From contig NZ_FRBI01000016.1 of the NCBI RefSeq assembly GCF_900142575.1, forward strand, positions 104,075-168,074: a DNA stretch of 64,000 bases, in the 5' to 3' direction. A program made the position numbers and the translations under genes. Each line of letters begins with the position of its first letter. Position 1 is the first letter of the stretch. Of this stretch, positions 45,134 through 54,319 are shown one piece after another. The notes under the pieces were generated by a model. That model was not told where the DNA came from. It made no database searches and saw only the letters and a program-made list of their open reading frames with translations. Origin of the DNA: Actinacidiphila paucisporea (lineage in GTDB: Bacteria > Actinomycetota > Actinomycetes > Streptomycetales > Streptomycetaceae).

Positions 45134-46369
45134 TCAGAGGAAGCGGCGTATGGGCAGCACGGCGGCCTCGCGGGCGCGTTGGAGCGGCCTGCGGCGGTGC
45201 CAGCGCGTGGGGTCGATCGCCTCGGCGCACAGCATGTCGCGGTCGAAGTCGGCGTCCAGCGCGGCGGTGAACCCCTCGTCCAGCACCGCCAGCATGACCT
45301 CTTCGTCGTGGTCCATCGAGCGGCGGTTGAAGTTGGACGAGCCGATCAGTGCGCCCACCCCGTCGACCGTCGCGATCTTGGTGTGGAGCATCGTCGGCTG
45401 ATACTCCAGGACCTCCACGCCGGCGTCGAGCAGCGAGGAGTACAGCTGCTGGCCGGCGAGCCGGCAGGCGCGCTGGTCGGTGTGCGGACCGGGCAGCAGG
45501 ATCTGCACCTGCACGCCGCGCCGGGCGGTCGCGCACAGCAGGTCCGCGAAGTAGCGGTCGGGCGCGAAGTAGGCGGTGGACAGCCGGAACCGCTCCTCGG
45601 CCGAGGTGATGACGACGCGCAGCAGGGTCTGCATGTCCTGCCACCCGACGCTCGCCGACCCGCGGACCACCTGCACCACCGAGTCCCCCGGCTGCTCGTG
45701 CGTGACGAAGCGGTCGCGGTCGTCGTAGAGCTCGGTGTGGCATTCCGCCCAGTTCTGCGCGAAGGCGGCGGCGATGCCGTCCACGGCCGGGCCCCGCACC
45801 TCGACGTGGGTGTCGCGCCACTCGCCGGGGTTGCGGGCGTCCCCGCACCACTCCTCGGCTATGCCCACCCCGCCGGTGAACGCCTGCCGCTCGTCGATGA
45901 TCAGCGCCTTGCGGTGGCAGCGGTGGTTCTGCTTGAACGGCGACAGCCACAGGGGTTTGCGGAACCACGCCACGCGCACGCCGGCCGCGTCCATCATCTC
46001 CAGCAGGTCCGGCTCGATCTGCTTCGCTCCGAAGCCGTCGAGCAGGAGCCGCACCCGCACCCCGGCCGCGGCCCGCTCGGCGAGGGCACGGGCGAAGTCG
46101 CGGGCGATCTGGCCGCGCCAGTAGACGAAGGTCATCATGTCTATGGTGTGCCGGGCGCTCGCCACCGCCGACAGCAGCGCGGGGAAGATCTCGTCGCCGT
46201 TGCGCAGCGGGCGCAGTACGTTGCCCTCGGTCGCGGCGATGCCGATGAGGCGCTCCAGACGCCGGCGCAACCGCTGTGCGTGGGCCTGCCGGTCGGTGAC
46301 ACCCGCAACCGCGACCTCCGCCTGCGGACCGTCCCCGTCCCGTGCGGCAAGGAACTCCACAGTCGTCAT
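45134..46369 (-). CDS. Phospholipase D-type phosphatidyltransferase (cardiolipin-synthase-like)
   Basis: A 411-aa protein with two HKD motifs: HRKALIIDE (His152, Lys154, Asp159) and HTKIATVDG (His329, Lys331, Asp336), each followed by the usual glycine/serine turn (GSSNFN after the second). The pair forms the PLD active site. There are no strong membrane helices, but such enzymes bind membranes; likely reactions are cardiolipin synthesis or phosphodiester hydrolysis. ATG 46369 has AGGAGG 6 nt upstream. It is the first gene of the minus-strand lipid set (PLD, PAP2-DAGK, BrkB, PAP2). Confidence 0.9.
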   Translation of the reverse strand: MTTVEFLAARDGDGPQAEVAVAGVTDRQAHAQRLRRRLERLIGIAATEGNVLRPLRNGDEIFPALLSAVASARHTIDMMTFVYWRGQIARDFARALAERAAAGVRVRLLLDGFGAKQIEPDLLEMMDAAGVRVAWFRKPLWLSPFKQNHRCHRKALIIDERQAFTGGVGIAEEWCGDARNPGEWRDTHVEVRGPAVDGIAAAFAQNWAECHTELYDDRDRFVTHEQPGDSVVQVVRGSASVGWQDMQTLLRVVITSAEERFRLSTAYFAPDRYFADLLCATARRGVQVQILLPGPHTDQRACRLAGQQLYSSLLDAGVEVLEYQPTMLHTKIATVDGVGALIGSSNFNRRSMDHDEEVMLAVLDEGFTAALDADFDRDMLCAEAIDPTRWHRRRPLQRAREAAVLPIRRFL

Positions 46370-46450
46370 ACGAACCTCCTGGGATTACGGCGGCCTTCGG
46401 CCGTCTCCGCGGACGGCTCCCGCTGCGCGTTTGCCCAGTTCCGGCCAGAT

Positions 46451-46695
46451 AAGGCCGCCGGAGCGGCGGCAATCCGCCGGGCTCGACGCCCCCGACGACA
46501 CCCGGCTGCTGGCCCTGTGCGAAACCGAGTACGACGCGAAAGCCCGGACCCGCCGACGCCGTGCCTCCCGCAAGCCCGACGCCACCGTCGCCAATCCCTA
46601 CGACCTGGACGCCGAGCCCCACGCGGTCCGCGAACTCGCCCGCCTGGGCGTCCTCACCCAGTTCGTCACCCCCAAGCCTGGACGCCGCAGCTCGC
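46451..46695 (+). pseudogene. Unidentified protein fragment
   Basis: A plus-strand frame reads GLDAPDDTRLLALCETEYDA, KARTRRRRASRKPDATVANP and YDLDAEPHAVRELARLGVLT. It is protein-like (helical, charged, period of conserved-looking residues) but has no start signal, and downstream text turns to low-complexity sequence. I do not recognise the family. It is given as a probable remnant. The rest of 46370-46883 shows nothing else. Confidence 0.3.
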
Positions 46696-46883
46696 CTTCA
46701 TCGGCCACTTCTTCAATGACCAGCGGGGACAACCCCGAAAAGACCGTTCACACAAGCTCGTTGACGTCCCTCACACCCAACGACAACGACCCTCACGATT
46801 CCCCGTTGCCACCGAATGTGAGACAGGGCCGGTCACCGTACAGACCCGGCCGTAGAAGGACGTGCTCCGGCCGCGCTGCTCCG

Positions 46884-47621
46884 TCAAGAACCGTCGGCCG
46901 GAGCGTAGTGGCTGTTCGTCAGGCACCACTCGGTGTCGGCGACGGCCGACGCGTGGAGCCGGGGGTCGAGGTGGCCGAGCACGCTGTTCCACCTGTAGTC
47001 GACGCGGTGCAGCAGACTGGCCTGCGCGAGTGTGGTCCGTCCGGTTCGGTGCTGGAGGGGTACGAGTGCGGCCTCGCTCATCACTGTGTCCGGCTCGCCG
47101 CGGCCGTAAGAAGGGCCCGGGCAGTTCTCGAGCAGGTCGAGGACGTCCGACAGTCGGCAACGCCCGGCGAGCCGCCCCGACAGCACGTGCTGGGCACCGT
47201 TGTCGTCCGCCGAGAGGGCCCTGCGCAGGAGGTCATCGATGCCGTCCCGATCGCCCGCGTGGTCGGCATGGGCTGCGGCACCGAGCCGGATGCCCTGCGT
47301 GGAGCGCATGTGGACGTCCAGGTCGAGTCCCTTGACGAATGCCCCGGCAATCGCGGCGGCTCCCGGCAAGCCGACGGAGCCGGGCAGGCCAGCGGCGATC
47401 TGGCCACAGGTGGGGAAATCGGAGATTTCGGTTGCCGTGGACAGGCCGAGTGCCAGGTCGGTACGGCCCGCTGCGAGCAGGACGGTGAGCAGTGGGAAGG
47501 CGGGCAGGCAGGCGCGCCAGCTACGATGCACCGCACAACCGCGGTGGCCTCGTCGATACCCTCGGGTCCCCCGAGCGGCATCTGGGCGCACACTGGCCCG
47601 AATGCACCGGCGAGGAAGCAC
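46884..47621 (-). pseudogene. Degenerate unidentified gene
   Basis: The minus-strand frame has protein-like text such as FPLLTVLLAAGRTDLALGLS, GLPGAAAIAGAFVKGLDLDV and LSGRLAGRCRLSDVLDLLEN, ending TEWCLTNSHYAPADGS. Its N-terminal part (before about 47520) is Arg-rich nonsense, and a better N-terminal continuation (CFLAGAFGPVCAQMPLGGPE) appears in another frame. So one indel probably splits the gene near 47515-47530. No family was recognised. Confidence 0.35.
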
Positions 47622-47967
47622 TCCTGCAGGCGTCGTTGTTGACCGCGGCGGCCGCCGCCACGGCTTTCCGGGCCAGGGCGTCGGCGTTGCGGCGTCGGGT
47701 GGGCTTGCGCCTGGTGGCCGCGGCGAGTTCGTGACCCGCCATGGTCAGCGCCCATGTCCGGTGGTCCCGGTCGCCCCAGGGATCGTCCTCGGCCTCGCGG
47801 TCGCGACCAAGTATTTACGTGCCAGGTCTATGCGCGTCAACCAGGGCTCGTCACACTTCTTGACAACTCCCCCCACCGCACAGCACACGCACAGTATTCC
47901 ACCGGCGACCAGCCCAGATGCGCGGCCCCGGGTTGCCGGACCGCCCCGCCCCTCCGGGAGGACCTCC

Positions 47968-49137
47968 GTGCCGAAGAAATGGTGGATATACGTGGCCGCC
48001 GCCCTGGCCACCACCCTCACCGTCCTGCTCTCCCTGACTGCCAGCAGCAGTGCGGGCCCGCGCTACCACTCGACCCCCGACGCCGAGGAACACGAAGAGG
48101 TGGTGGCCAAGAAGGCGGCGACCACGGGTAGCTGCGGTGTGGAACGCTGGTCGGTCAAGACCGGCACCGACGCCGACGCCGGCTCGATCACCCTCCAGTC
48201 GACATCCTCGACGACGATCGCGTCACTCGGGGCGCTCACCGCCCCGTCCTCCCTGCCCGCCAACAATCGCGTCAAGCCCACCGAGACAACCGTCTTCACG
48301 CTGTCGGCGACGCTGACGCAGTACAAGCTCGAAGCCGACTCGGACTACCACCTCGTACTGAACGACACCTCGGGTCACACCATGATCGCGGAGATCCCCG
48401 ATCCCGCGTGCGTGGGCGCCGGCAGTCCGCTGCTTTCCGGCATCCAGAAAGCGCGTGGCGAGTTCGACTCCAAGTACTCGGTAACCGGCAGCTTCCAGAC
48501 CGCGAACGTGCCCGTCACCGTCACCGGAGTCGGCTTCTTCGACTTCAAGCACGGTCAGACCGGCGTGGCCCCCAACGGGATCGAACTGCACAGCGTGCTG
48601 GACATCCGGTTCGGCGGCGGCACCACGGGCGGCACGACCGGCGGCCCGACGGGCGGAACCACCGGTGGCACAGGCGGTTGTACTCCAAGCCAGCTCCTGG
48701 GCAACCCCGGCTTTGAGGCCGGCACCGCCTCCCCCTGGACCGCGGGCTCCGGCGTGGTCAGCAACAACTCCAGCGAGCCTGCTCACACCGGCAGTTGGGA
48801 CGCCTGGCTGGACGGTTACGGCACCACCCACACCGACACCCTCTCCCAGCCGGTGACCATCCCCACGGCGTGCACCACTGCGAGCTTCACCTTCTACCTG
48901 CACATCGACAGCGCGGAGACCAGCACCAGCACGGCCTACGACAAACTCACCGTGCAGGTCGGCTCCACGACCCTGGCCACGTACTCCAACATCAACAAGA
49001 TCACCGGCTACGTGCAGAAGTCCTTCAACCTGGCCGCGTACGCCGGCCAGACCGTCACACTGAAGTTCACCGGGACCGAGGACTCCACCCTCCAGACCTC
49101 GTTCGTCATCGACGACACCGCGGTCAACGTCTCCTGA
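47968..49137 (+). CDS. Secreted two-domain protein with Gly/Thr-rich linker and C-terminal jelly-roll domain
   Basis: A 389-aa exported protein. The signal peptide is the N-terminal KKWWIYVAAALATTLTVLLS stretch with cleavage near residue 30. Residues ~45-210 form a beta-rich domain with one Cys near each end (SCGVERWSVKTGTDADAG; PDPACVGAGSPLLSG). Then comes a linker of Gly/Thr repeats (GGTTGGTTGGPTGG) and a C-terminal domain starting CTPSQLLGNPGFEAG, the galactose-binding-like jelly-roll found at the end of many Streptomyces secreted proteases and glycosidases. No catalytic motif is clear. GTG 47968 follows GGGAGGACC. A strong stem-loop closes the gene. Confidence 0.8.
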   Translation: MPKKWWIYVAAALATTLTVLLSLTASSSAGPRYHSTPDAEEHEEVVAKKAATTGSCGVERWSVKTGTDADAGSITLQSTSSTTIASLGALTAPSSLPANNRVKPTETTVFTLSATLTQYKLEADSDYHLVLNDTSGHTMIAEIPDPACVGAGSPLLSGIQKARGEFDSKYSVTGSFQTANVPVTVTGVGFFDFKHGQTGVAPNGIELHSVLDIRFGGGTTGGTTGGPTGGTTGGTGGCTPSQLLGNPGFEAGTASPWTAGSGVVSNNSSEPAHTGSWDAWLDGYGTTHTDTLSQPVTIPTACTTASFTFYLHIDSAETSTSTAYDKLTVQVGSTTLATYSNINKITGYVQKSFNLAAYAGQTVTLKFTGTEDSTLQTSFVIDDTAVNVS

Positions 49138-49152
49138 ACAATCGCCCTGGCC

Positions 49153-49190
49153 GGTCGGTTCCCCACCCCTGCGTGGGCGGGGAACCGACC
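49153..49190 (+). terminator. Strong stem-loop after the secreted-protein gene
   Basis: GGTCGGTTCCCC (49153-49164) pairs perfectly with GGGGAACCGACC (49179-49190); the 14-nt loop can pair further (CCC/GGG). It lies 16 bp after the stop, the place of an intrinsic terminator. Confidence 0.8.
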
Positions 49191-49250
49191 GACCAGACAG
49201 GGGCGGGAAGGACGTGAGCCCGGTCGCCGCCCGCGGGTCGGCTGCGGCCA

Positions 49251-49659
49251 ATGCGCCGTAGCGCGTCGCTTCGTGTCCCAGCGCTACCACATCCTCACCG
49301 CGCGTATGCGCGAACGTCGCCGTGCGATCGGCAGCCGGTGGCGCCGGCTGAGCGCCGGCCGACAGGCCCTGCTTGCCCTCGTGCACCTCCGCAACGGACA
49401 TCCCTACGCCCAGCCGCAGCCGGGTTCGGCATCGGCACGACGACCGCCTACCGCTCCGCGTGCCCTACCGAGGCCGATGGGAGAACCTCTCGGCCAGCAG
49501 ACCGTGAACCGCTCACAGGCCGAAATCCGAGCCCTGGTCGAGCCCGCCATCGCCACCCTCAAAACCTGGCGGCTCCTGCGCAAGCACCGCTGCTCAACCA
49601 CCCGCATCACCAGCCTCGTCCAAGCAGTCCTCACCCTCCACCTCACCTGTCCGAACTGA
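49251..49659 (+). pseudogene. IS5-family transposase remnant with internal deletion
   Basis: The first part has LSAGRQALLALVHLRNGHPY then, in the neighbouring frame, GFGIGTTTAYR (helix-turn-helix of the N-terminal domain). The second part reads VNRSQAEIRALVEPAIATLK then TWRLLRKHRCSTTRITSLVQ, the C-terminus after the last catalytic Glu. The DDE core between them is gone and the frame changes. 49660-49850 holds no gene. Confidence 0.6.
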
Positions 49660-49850
49660 GGCTGGAAAAGGCTCACTGCCGCTCACTACCTGCGCATAGG
49701 TGATCGCGCGGGCGCCCTCCACCACTTGGCCAGTCGAGGCGCTTCCTCAACGAACCCAGTCGTTTTGCCCATCGTCCCGGCCAACGTAGTGGTGGTGGGC
49801 GACGCCAGAACTGTTCGTTCCTCTATCGGCCGCCGCGATACGGCCCGCCG

Positions 49851-50225
49851 GTGATCGACGATGGAGACTACTTCGGAGAGCCGATAGCGAACCGATACGA
49901 CGAGGCGCACGCGGAGACGTTCCGGTCTGACGTCGTGGGCCCGATCGTGGATGTCCTGGTGAGTATTGCCGACGGCGGCCGGGCACTCGAACTCGGCGTC
50001 GGGACAGGCCGGATCGCCCTGCCGATGGCCCGCCGTGGTGTCTCGGTCCACGGAATCGAACTGTCCCCGGCGATGGTCGCCCGCCTGCGCGCCAAACCCG
50101 GGGGCGACGCGATCGGCGTGACGGTCGGTGACTTCGCGACTGCCCGGGTGGCAGATTCGTTCTCGCTCGTCTTCCTGCTCTACAACACCATCATGAACCT
50201 GACCACGCAGGAGGCGCAGGCCTTA
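49851..50225 (+). pseudogene. 3'-truncated class I SAM-dependent methyltransferase
   Basis: Starting at GTG 49851: IDDGDYFGEPIANRYDEAHA, then the SAM-binding motif ALELGVGTGRIALPMARRG and GIELSPAMVARL. FATARVADSFSLVFLLYNTI and NLTTQEAQ follow the Methyltransf_25/11 core. After that the natural continuation (fold end and helix) is missing and the frame runs into unrelated sequence. The SAM-binding half alone would not be active. Confidence 0.6.
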
Positions 50226-50724
50226 TGGCCCAGTTGGCCGGCCGGACCGCACACGCGCTGGCGGAGGCCGCCCGCGACGGCACGCTGACCGGCCAGGAGG
50301 CCCGATCGGCCGTCACGGGCGGCGGCGTACTGACGCAACTCCTGGTGGGGATGCCACGACGAGCCTGTCCGTGGCCTTCCCGTACACCGTCACACCCACG
50401 CCGCACGCCGGGGCGCTGCGCCGCTACGTGTGCGTGGACTTCCAGGTGCTCGCGGGACACACCGTGGACACCTCCTACCGAGGCAACTGCTCCACGCACC
50501 CGCGGCCGTTGAGCAGTCCAGCCGCCGGCGTCAACTGACGTCGAGGCCGCGAACCCCTCACGACCGGTCCCAGGGATCCCGCGCGTATCCGCGCCCGTCC
50601 GGCCTGGGCCGCGCTGCCGTTGCAGTCGAAGAGCGGGACCCGCACGGCGCCCGGCGGGGTGCTGCCGCGACCGCATACGGCCGGCGGATCAGGGCAGGGT
50701 CCATCCGGACGAAGGAGGCCGACA
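50226..50724. other. Gene-free stretch with uncharacterised fragments
   Basis: Protein-like bits appear in different frames (MAQLAGRTAHALAEAARDGT at 50225; YVCVDFQVLAGHTVDTSYRG near 50425), but none has a start, and no family was recognised. The last ~150 bp should contain the promoter of the GH13 pair. Confidence 0.4.
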
Positions 50725-52452
50725 TTGGCTGCCGACAGTGCGGCGCAGCACGATCAGGCGTGGTGGAAGTCCGCGGTCGTCTACCAGGTCTACCCGCGCA
50801 GCTTCGCGGACCACGACGGGGACGGCATCGGGGACCTGGCGGGGCTCACCGGCCGGCTGGACCACATCGCGGGACTGGGCGCCGACGTGCTGTGGCTGTC
50901 GCCGGTCTATCCCTCGCCGCAGGCGGACAACGGCTACGACATCAGCGACTACCAGGACGTCGACCCGGTCTTCGGGGACCTGGCGGCCTTCGACAGGCTG
51001 CTGGCCGCGGTGCACGAGCGCGGTATGAAGCTGGTCATGGACCTGGTCGTCAACCACACCTCGGACGAGCACCCGTGGTTCCAGGAGTCGCGCGACCCGG
51101 GCAGCCCCAAGCGCGGCTGGTACTGGTGGCGCCCGCCGCGCGACGGCCGCGAACCCAACAACTGGGGATCGTTCTTCTCCGGTTCCGCCTGGACGCGCGA
51201 CGAGGCGAGCAACGCGTACTACCTTCACCTCTTCTCGCCGAAGCAGCCGGACCTCAACTGGGAGAACCCCGAGATGCGGCAGGCCGTCCACGCCATGATG
51301 CGCTGGTGGCTGGACCGGGGCGTGGACGGCTTCCGGATGGACGTAGTCAACCTCATCTCCAAGGACCCGGCCCTGCCCGACGGCGTGCTGCGCGGCGACG
51401 GGCTGTTCGGCGACGGGTCGCCGCACTACGTCTGCGGCCCGCGCGTCCACGAGTACCTGCACGAGATGTACCGCGAGGTGATCGCCCGATACCCGGGGCG
51501 GCTGCTGACCGTCGGCGAGATGCCGGGGGTGACCGTCGAGCAGGCCCGGCTGTTCACCGATCCGCGGCGCGGCGAGGTCGACATGGTCTTCCAGTTCGAG
51601 CACGTCGGACTCGACCACGGCCGGAACAAGTTCGACCCGCGGCCACTGCGGCTGACCGACCTCAAGGCCTCCCTCGGACGCTGGCAGGCCGGTCTCGCCG
51701 ACGTCGGGTGGAACAGCCTGTACTGGAACAACCACGACCAGCCGCGCGTCGTGTCCCGCTTCGGCGACGACAGCTCCGCCCACCGGACGCGGTCCGCGAC
51801 CATGCTGGGTACGGTGCTGCACCTGCACCGGGGCACGCCCTACGTCTACCAGGGCGAGGAACTGGGCATGGCCAACGCGCCGCTGCGCACCATCGAGGAC
51901 TTCCGTGACGTCGAGTCGCTGAACCACTATGCCGAGGCGCTGCGCGCGGGTGCCGAGCCGGAGGACGTGCTGCCAGGGCTGCGGGCGATGGGCCGGGACA
52001 ACGCCCGTACCCCCATGCAGTGGGACGCCTCCCCGCAGGCCGGCTTCACCACCGGAACTCCCTGGCTGCCCGTCAACCCCGACCACACCGAGGTCAACGC
52101 GGCCTCCGCCCTCGCGGACCCGAACTCCGTCTACCACCACTACCGCCGGCTGATCGCACTGCGGCACACCGAACCGGCGGTCGTGCACGGCGACTTCACC
52201 ATGCTGCTGCCGGACGACGAACGGATCTACGCCTTCACCCGCGAGTTCGGCGGCACCCGGCTGCTGGTTGCCGGCAACTTCACCGGCGAGACGGTCAGCG
52301 CCGAACTGCCGCACGGCTGGGCGGAATCCGAGGTGATCCTGGACAACGGCCCGTCACCGCGGGCCGAGCCCGGCCGCCTGGTACTCGCGCCCTGGGAGGC
52401 GCGCGTGCACCGGCAGGTGACAGGCCCGCGGTCCTCGGTTCCGGTCCGATGA
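50725..52452 (+). CDS. GH13 alpha-glucosidase (oligo-1,6-glucosidase/alpha-glucosidase type)
   Basis: A 575-aa cytoplasmic glycoside hydrolase. Catalytic triad: Asp206 (GFRMDVVN), Glu265 (LTVGEMPG) and Asp338 (NNHDQPR). GH13 region I is DLVVNHTSDEHPW (about 107-119). The size and the C-terminal beta domain fit GH13_30/31 alpha-glucosidases that split maltose, isomaltose or similar from intracellular import. TTG 50725 is chosen because GAAGGAGG lies 6 nt upstream. It is followed 66 bp later by a second GH13 gene in the same direction; the pair may process alpha-glucan or trehalose products together. Confidence 0.9.
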   Translation: MAADSAAQHDQAWWKSAVVYQVYPRSFADHDGDGIGDLAGLTGRLDHIAGLGADVLWLSPVYPSPQADNGYDISDYQDVDPVFGDLAAFDRLLAAVHERGMKLVMDLVVNHTSDEHPWFQESRDPGSPKRGWYWWRPPRDGREPNNWGSFFSGSAWTRDEASNAYYLHLFSPKQPDLNWENPEMRQAVHAMMRWWLDRGVDGFRMDVVNLISKDPALPDGVLRGDGLFGDGSPHYVCGPRVHEYLHEMYREVIARYPGRLLTVGEMPGVTVEQARLFTDPRRGEVDMVFQFEHVGLDHGRNKFDPRPLRLTDLKASLGRWQAGLADVGWNSLYWNNHDQPRVVSRFGDDSSAHRTRSATMLGTVLHLHRGTPYVYQGEELGMANAPLRTIEDFRDVESLNHYAEALRAGAEPEDVLPGLRAMGRDNARTPMQWDASPQAGFTTGTPWLPVNPDHTEVNAASALADPNSVYHHYRRLIALRHTEPAVVHGDFTMLLPDDERIYAFTREFGGTRLLVAGNFTGETVSAELPHGWAESEVILDNGPSPRAEPGRLVLAPWEARVHRQVTGPRSSVPVR

Positions 52453-52518
52453 TCGCGGCGGTAGCGGGTAGCCGGGTCCCATGACCCGTGCCGGTCCCGA
52501 TGCCATGGAGCGTGCCCG

Positions 52519-54213
52519 ATGAGACTGACCCGGACAGCCGACCTCTGGTGGAAGAACGCGGTCGTCTACTGCCTCGATGTGGAGACGTACCAAGACGGGA
52601 ACGGTGACGGCATCGGCGACTTCGCGGGCCTGATCCAGCGGATCGACCACCTGGAGCGCCTCGGCGTCACCTGCCTATGGCTGATGCCTTTCTACCCGAC
52701 CCGGGAGCGCGACGACGGCTACGACATCACCGACTACTACGCCGTCGACCCGCGCCTTGGCACGCTCGGCGACTTCACCGAGTTCGTCAGAACAGCCCGC
52801 GACCGGGGCATCCGGGTCATCGCCGACCTGGTGGTCAACCACACGTCCGACCATCACCCCTGGTTCCTCGACGCCCGCTCCAGCCGTACCTCCGCGCACC
52901 GGGACTGGTACGTCTGGTGCGACGAGCCGCCCGCGGACGGCCCCAAGGGGGTGGTCTTCCCCGACGCGGAGCAGAGCCTGTGGGAGTACGACGAAGGCAC
53001 CGGGCAGTACTACCTGCACCGCTTCTACCGGCAGCAGCCCGACCTGGACATCGCCAACCCCGCGGTGCGCGACGAGATAGCCCGCATCATCGGCTTCTGG
53101 ACGCAGCTGGGGCTGTCCGGCTTCCGTGTCGACGCGGTCCCCTTCCTGCTGGAGACGACGGGCCAGCAGGACGCCGGCCAGCTTCCCGACCCGCACGAAT
53201 ACCTCGCCGACCTGCGGTCCTTCCTCGGGCGCCGCAGCGGTGACGCGATCCTGCTCGGCGAGGTCAACCTGCCCTATCCCGACACCATGAAATTCTTCGG
53301 CGACCCTTCGTCTCCCCGCGGCGACGAGCTGACCATGTGCTTCGACTTCATCGGCATGCAGCGGATGTACCTGTCGATGGCCCGGGGCGAGGCGGCGCCG
53401 CTGGCCGCCGCCCTGCGCGAGCGCCCCGCGGCTCCCGGCGATGGTCACTGGGCGACGTTCGTCCGCAACCACGACGAGCTGACGCTCGACAAGCTCGATG
53501 ACGACGAACGCGCCGAGGTCTTTGCGGCCTTCGGTCCCGACAAGGACATGCAGCTCTACGGCCGCGGCCTGCGCCGCAGGCTGCCGCCCATGGTCGACGG
53601 CGACCGGCGGAGGGTGGAGCTGGCGTACAGCCTGCTCTTCACCCTGCCGGGGACCCCGGTGCTCTTCTACGGCGAGGAGATCGGCATGGGCGAGAACCTG
53701 GCCGCCAAGGACCGCCAGGCCGTACGCACCCCGATGCAGTGGACGGCCGACAGGGGCGGCGGCTTCACCACCGCCGCCTCGGACGAGCTGCCCAACCCGA
53801 TAGTGAAGGGCGCGTTCGGCCCCAAGCGGGTCAACGTCCACGACCAGGCGCTCGATCCGGCCTCGCTGCTCGGCCGGATGCGGTCGCTGATCGAGCGGTA
53901 CCGCCAGGCACCGGAACTGGCCTGGGGCGACTACCGGGTCCTCGACGCCGACGACCCGGGAGTGCTGGCGCATATGAGTTCGCTGCCGGAAGGGGCGGTG
54001 CTCGTGTTGCACAACTTCGCCGACCGGACGGTCACCGCGACGGCGGTGGTCCCCGGCCTGAAAGGTGGCCGGCTGCTCATCGACCTCTTCACCGGCGAGG
54101 CCGTCAAGGCGGAACCGGGCGGCGGAGTCAGCATCGAACTGCCGCCGTACGGCTACCGCTGGCTGCGGCTGAACACCCCGCTGGACGACCCGGACCGGGA
54201 GACCGAGGCATGA
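52519..54213 (+). CDS. GH13 trehalose-synthase/alpha-amylase-like enzyme
   Basis: A 564-aa GH13 protein beginning LWWKNAVVYCLDVETYQDGN (residues 9-28), the typical TreS-type start. Triad: Asp205 (GFRVDAVPF), Glu248 (LLGEVNLPY) and Asp319 (RNHDELT). Region I is DLVVNHTSDHHPWF. The GEEIGMGENLAAKDR segment is shared with trehalose synthase (maltose alpha-D-glucosyltransferase), but the enzyme lacks a maltokinase domain. It probably isomerises or hydrolyses maltose/trehalose-type sugars. ATG 52519 has GGAGCG about 6 nt upstream. A strong bidirectional terminator follows at 54265. Confidence 0.85.
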   Translation: MRLTRTADLWWKNAVVYCLDVETYQDGNGDGIGDFAGLIQRIDHLERLGVTCLWLMPFYPTRERDDGYDITDYYAVDPRLGTLGDFTEFVRTARDRGIRVIADLVVNHTSDHHPWFLDARSSRTSAHRDWYVWCDEPPADGPKGVVFPDAEQSLWEYDEGTGQYYLHRFYRQQPDLDIANPAVRDEIARIIGFWTQLGLSGFRVDAVPFLLETTGQQDAGQLPDPHEYLADLRSFLGRRSGDAILLGEVNLPYPDTMKFFGDPSSPRGDELTMCFDFIGMQRMYLSMARGEAAPLAAALRERPAAPGDGHWATFVRNHDELTLDKLDDDERAEVFAAFGPDKDMQLYGRGLRRRLPPMVDGDRRRVELAYSLLFTLPGTPVLFYGEEIGMGENLAAKDRQAVRTPMQWTADRGGGFTTAASDELPNPIVKGAFGPKRVNVHDQALDPASLLGRMRSLIERYRQAPELAWGDYRVLDADDPGVLAHMSSLPEGAVLVLHNFADRTVTATAVVPGLKGGRLLIDLFTGEAVKAEPGGGVSIELPPYGYRWLRLNTPLDDPDRETEA

Positions 54214-54264
54214 GCGCCGAAAGGTTTCCGGGGGCATCGGCGCCGCCGTCGGCCGTGCGGCGGC

Positions 54265-54300
54265 GTGGCCCGGCCGTTCTGGTCAGAACGGCCGGGCCAC
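54265..54300. terminator. Perfect 16-bp stem bidirectional terminator
   Basis: GTGGCCCGGCCGTTCT and its exact reverse complement surround a GGTC loop. It sits between the TreS-like stop (54213, plus) and the anti-sigma-like stop (54320, minus), so it can end both transcripts. Confidence 0.9.
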
Positions 54301-54319
54301 GCCGCTGTCCCTCGTCCCG

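Noticed and set aside
43775..46855. Plus-strand open frame of over 1000 codons opposite the lipid operon
   Set aside because: Composition is that of an antisense reading; no domain or start signal.
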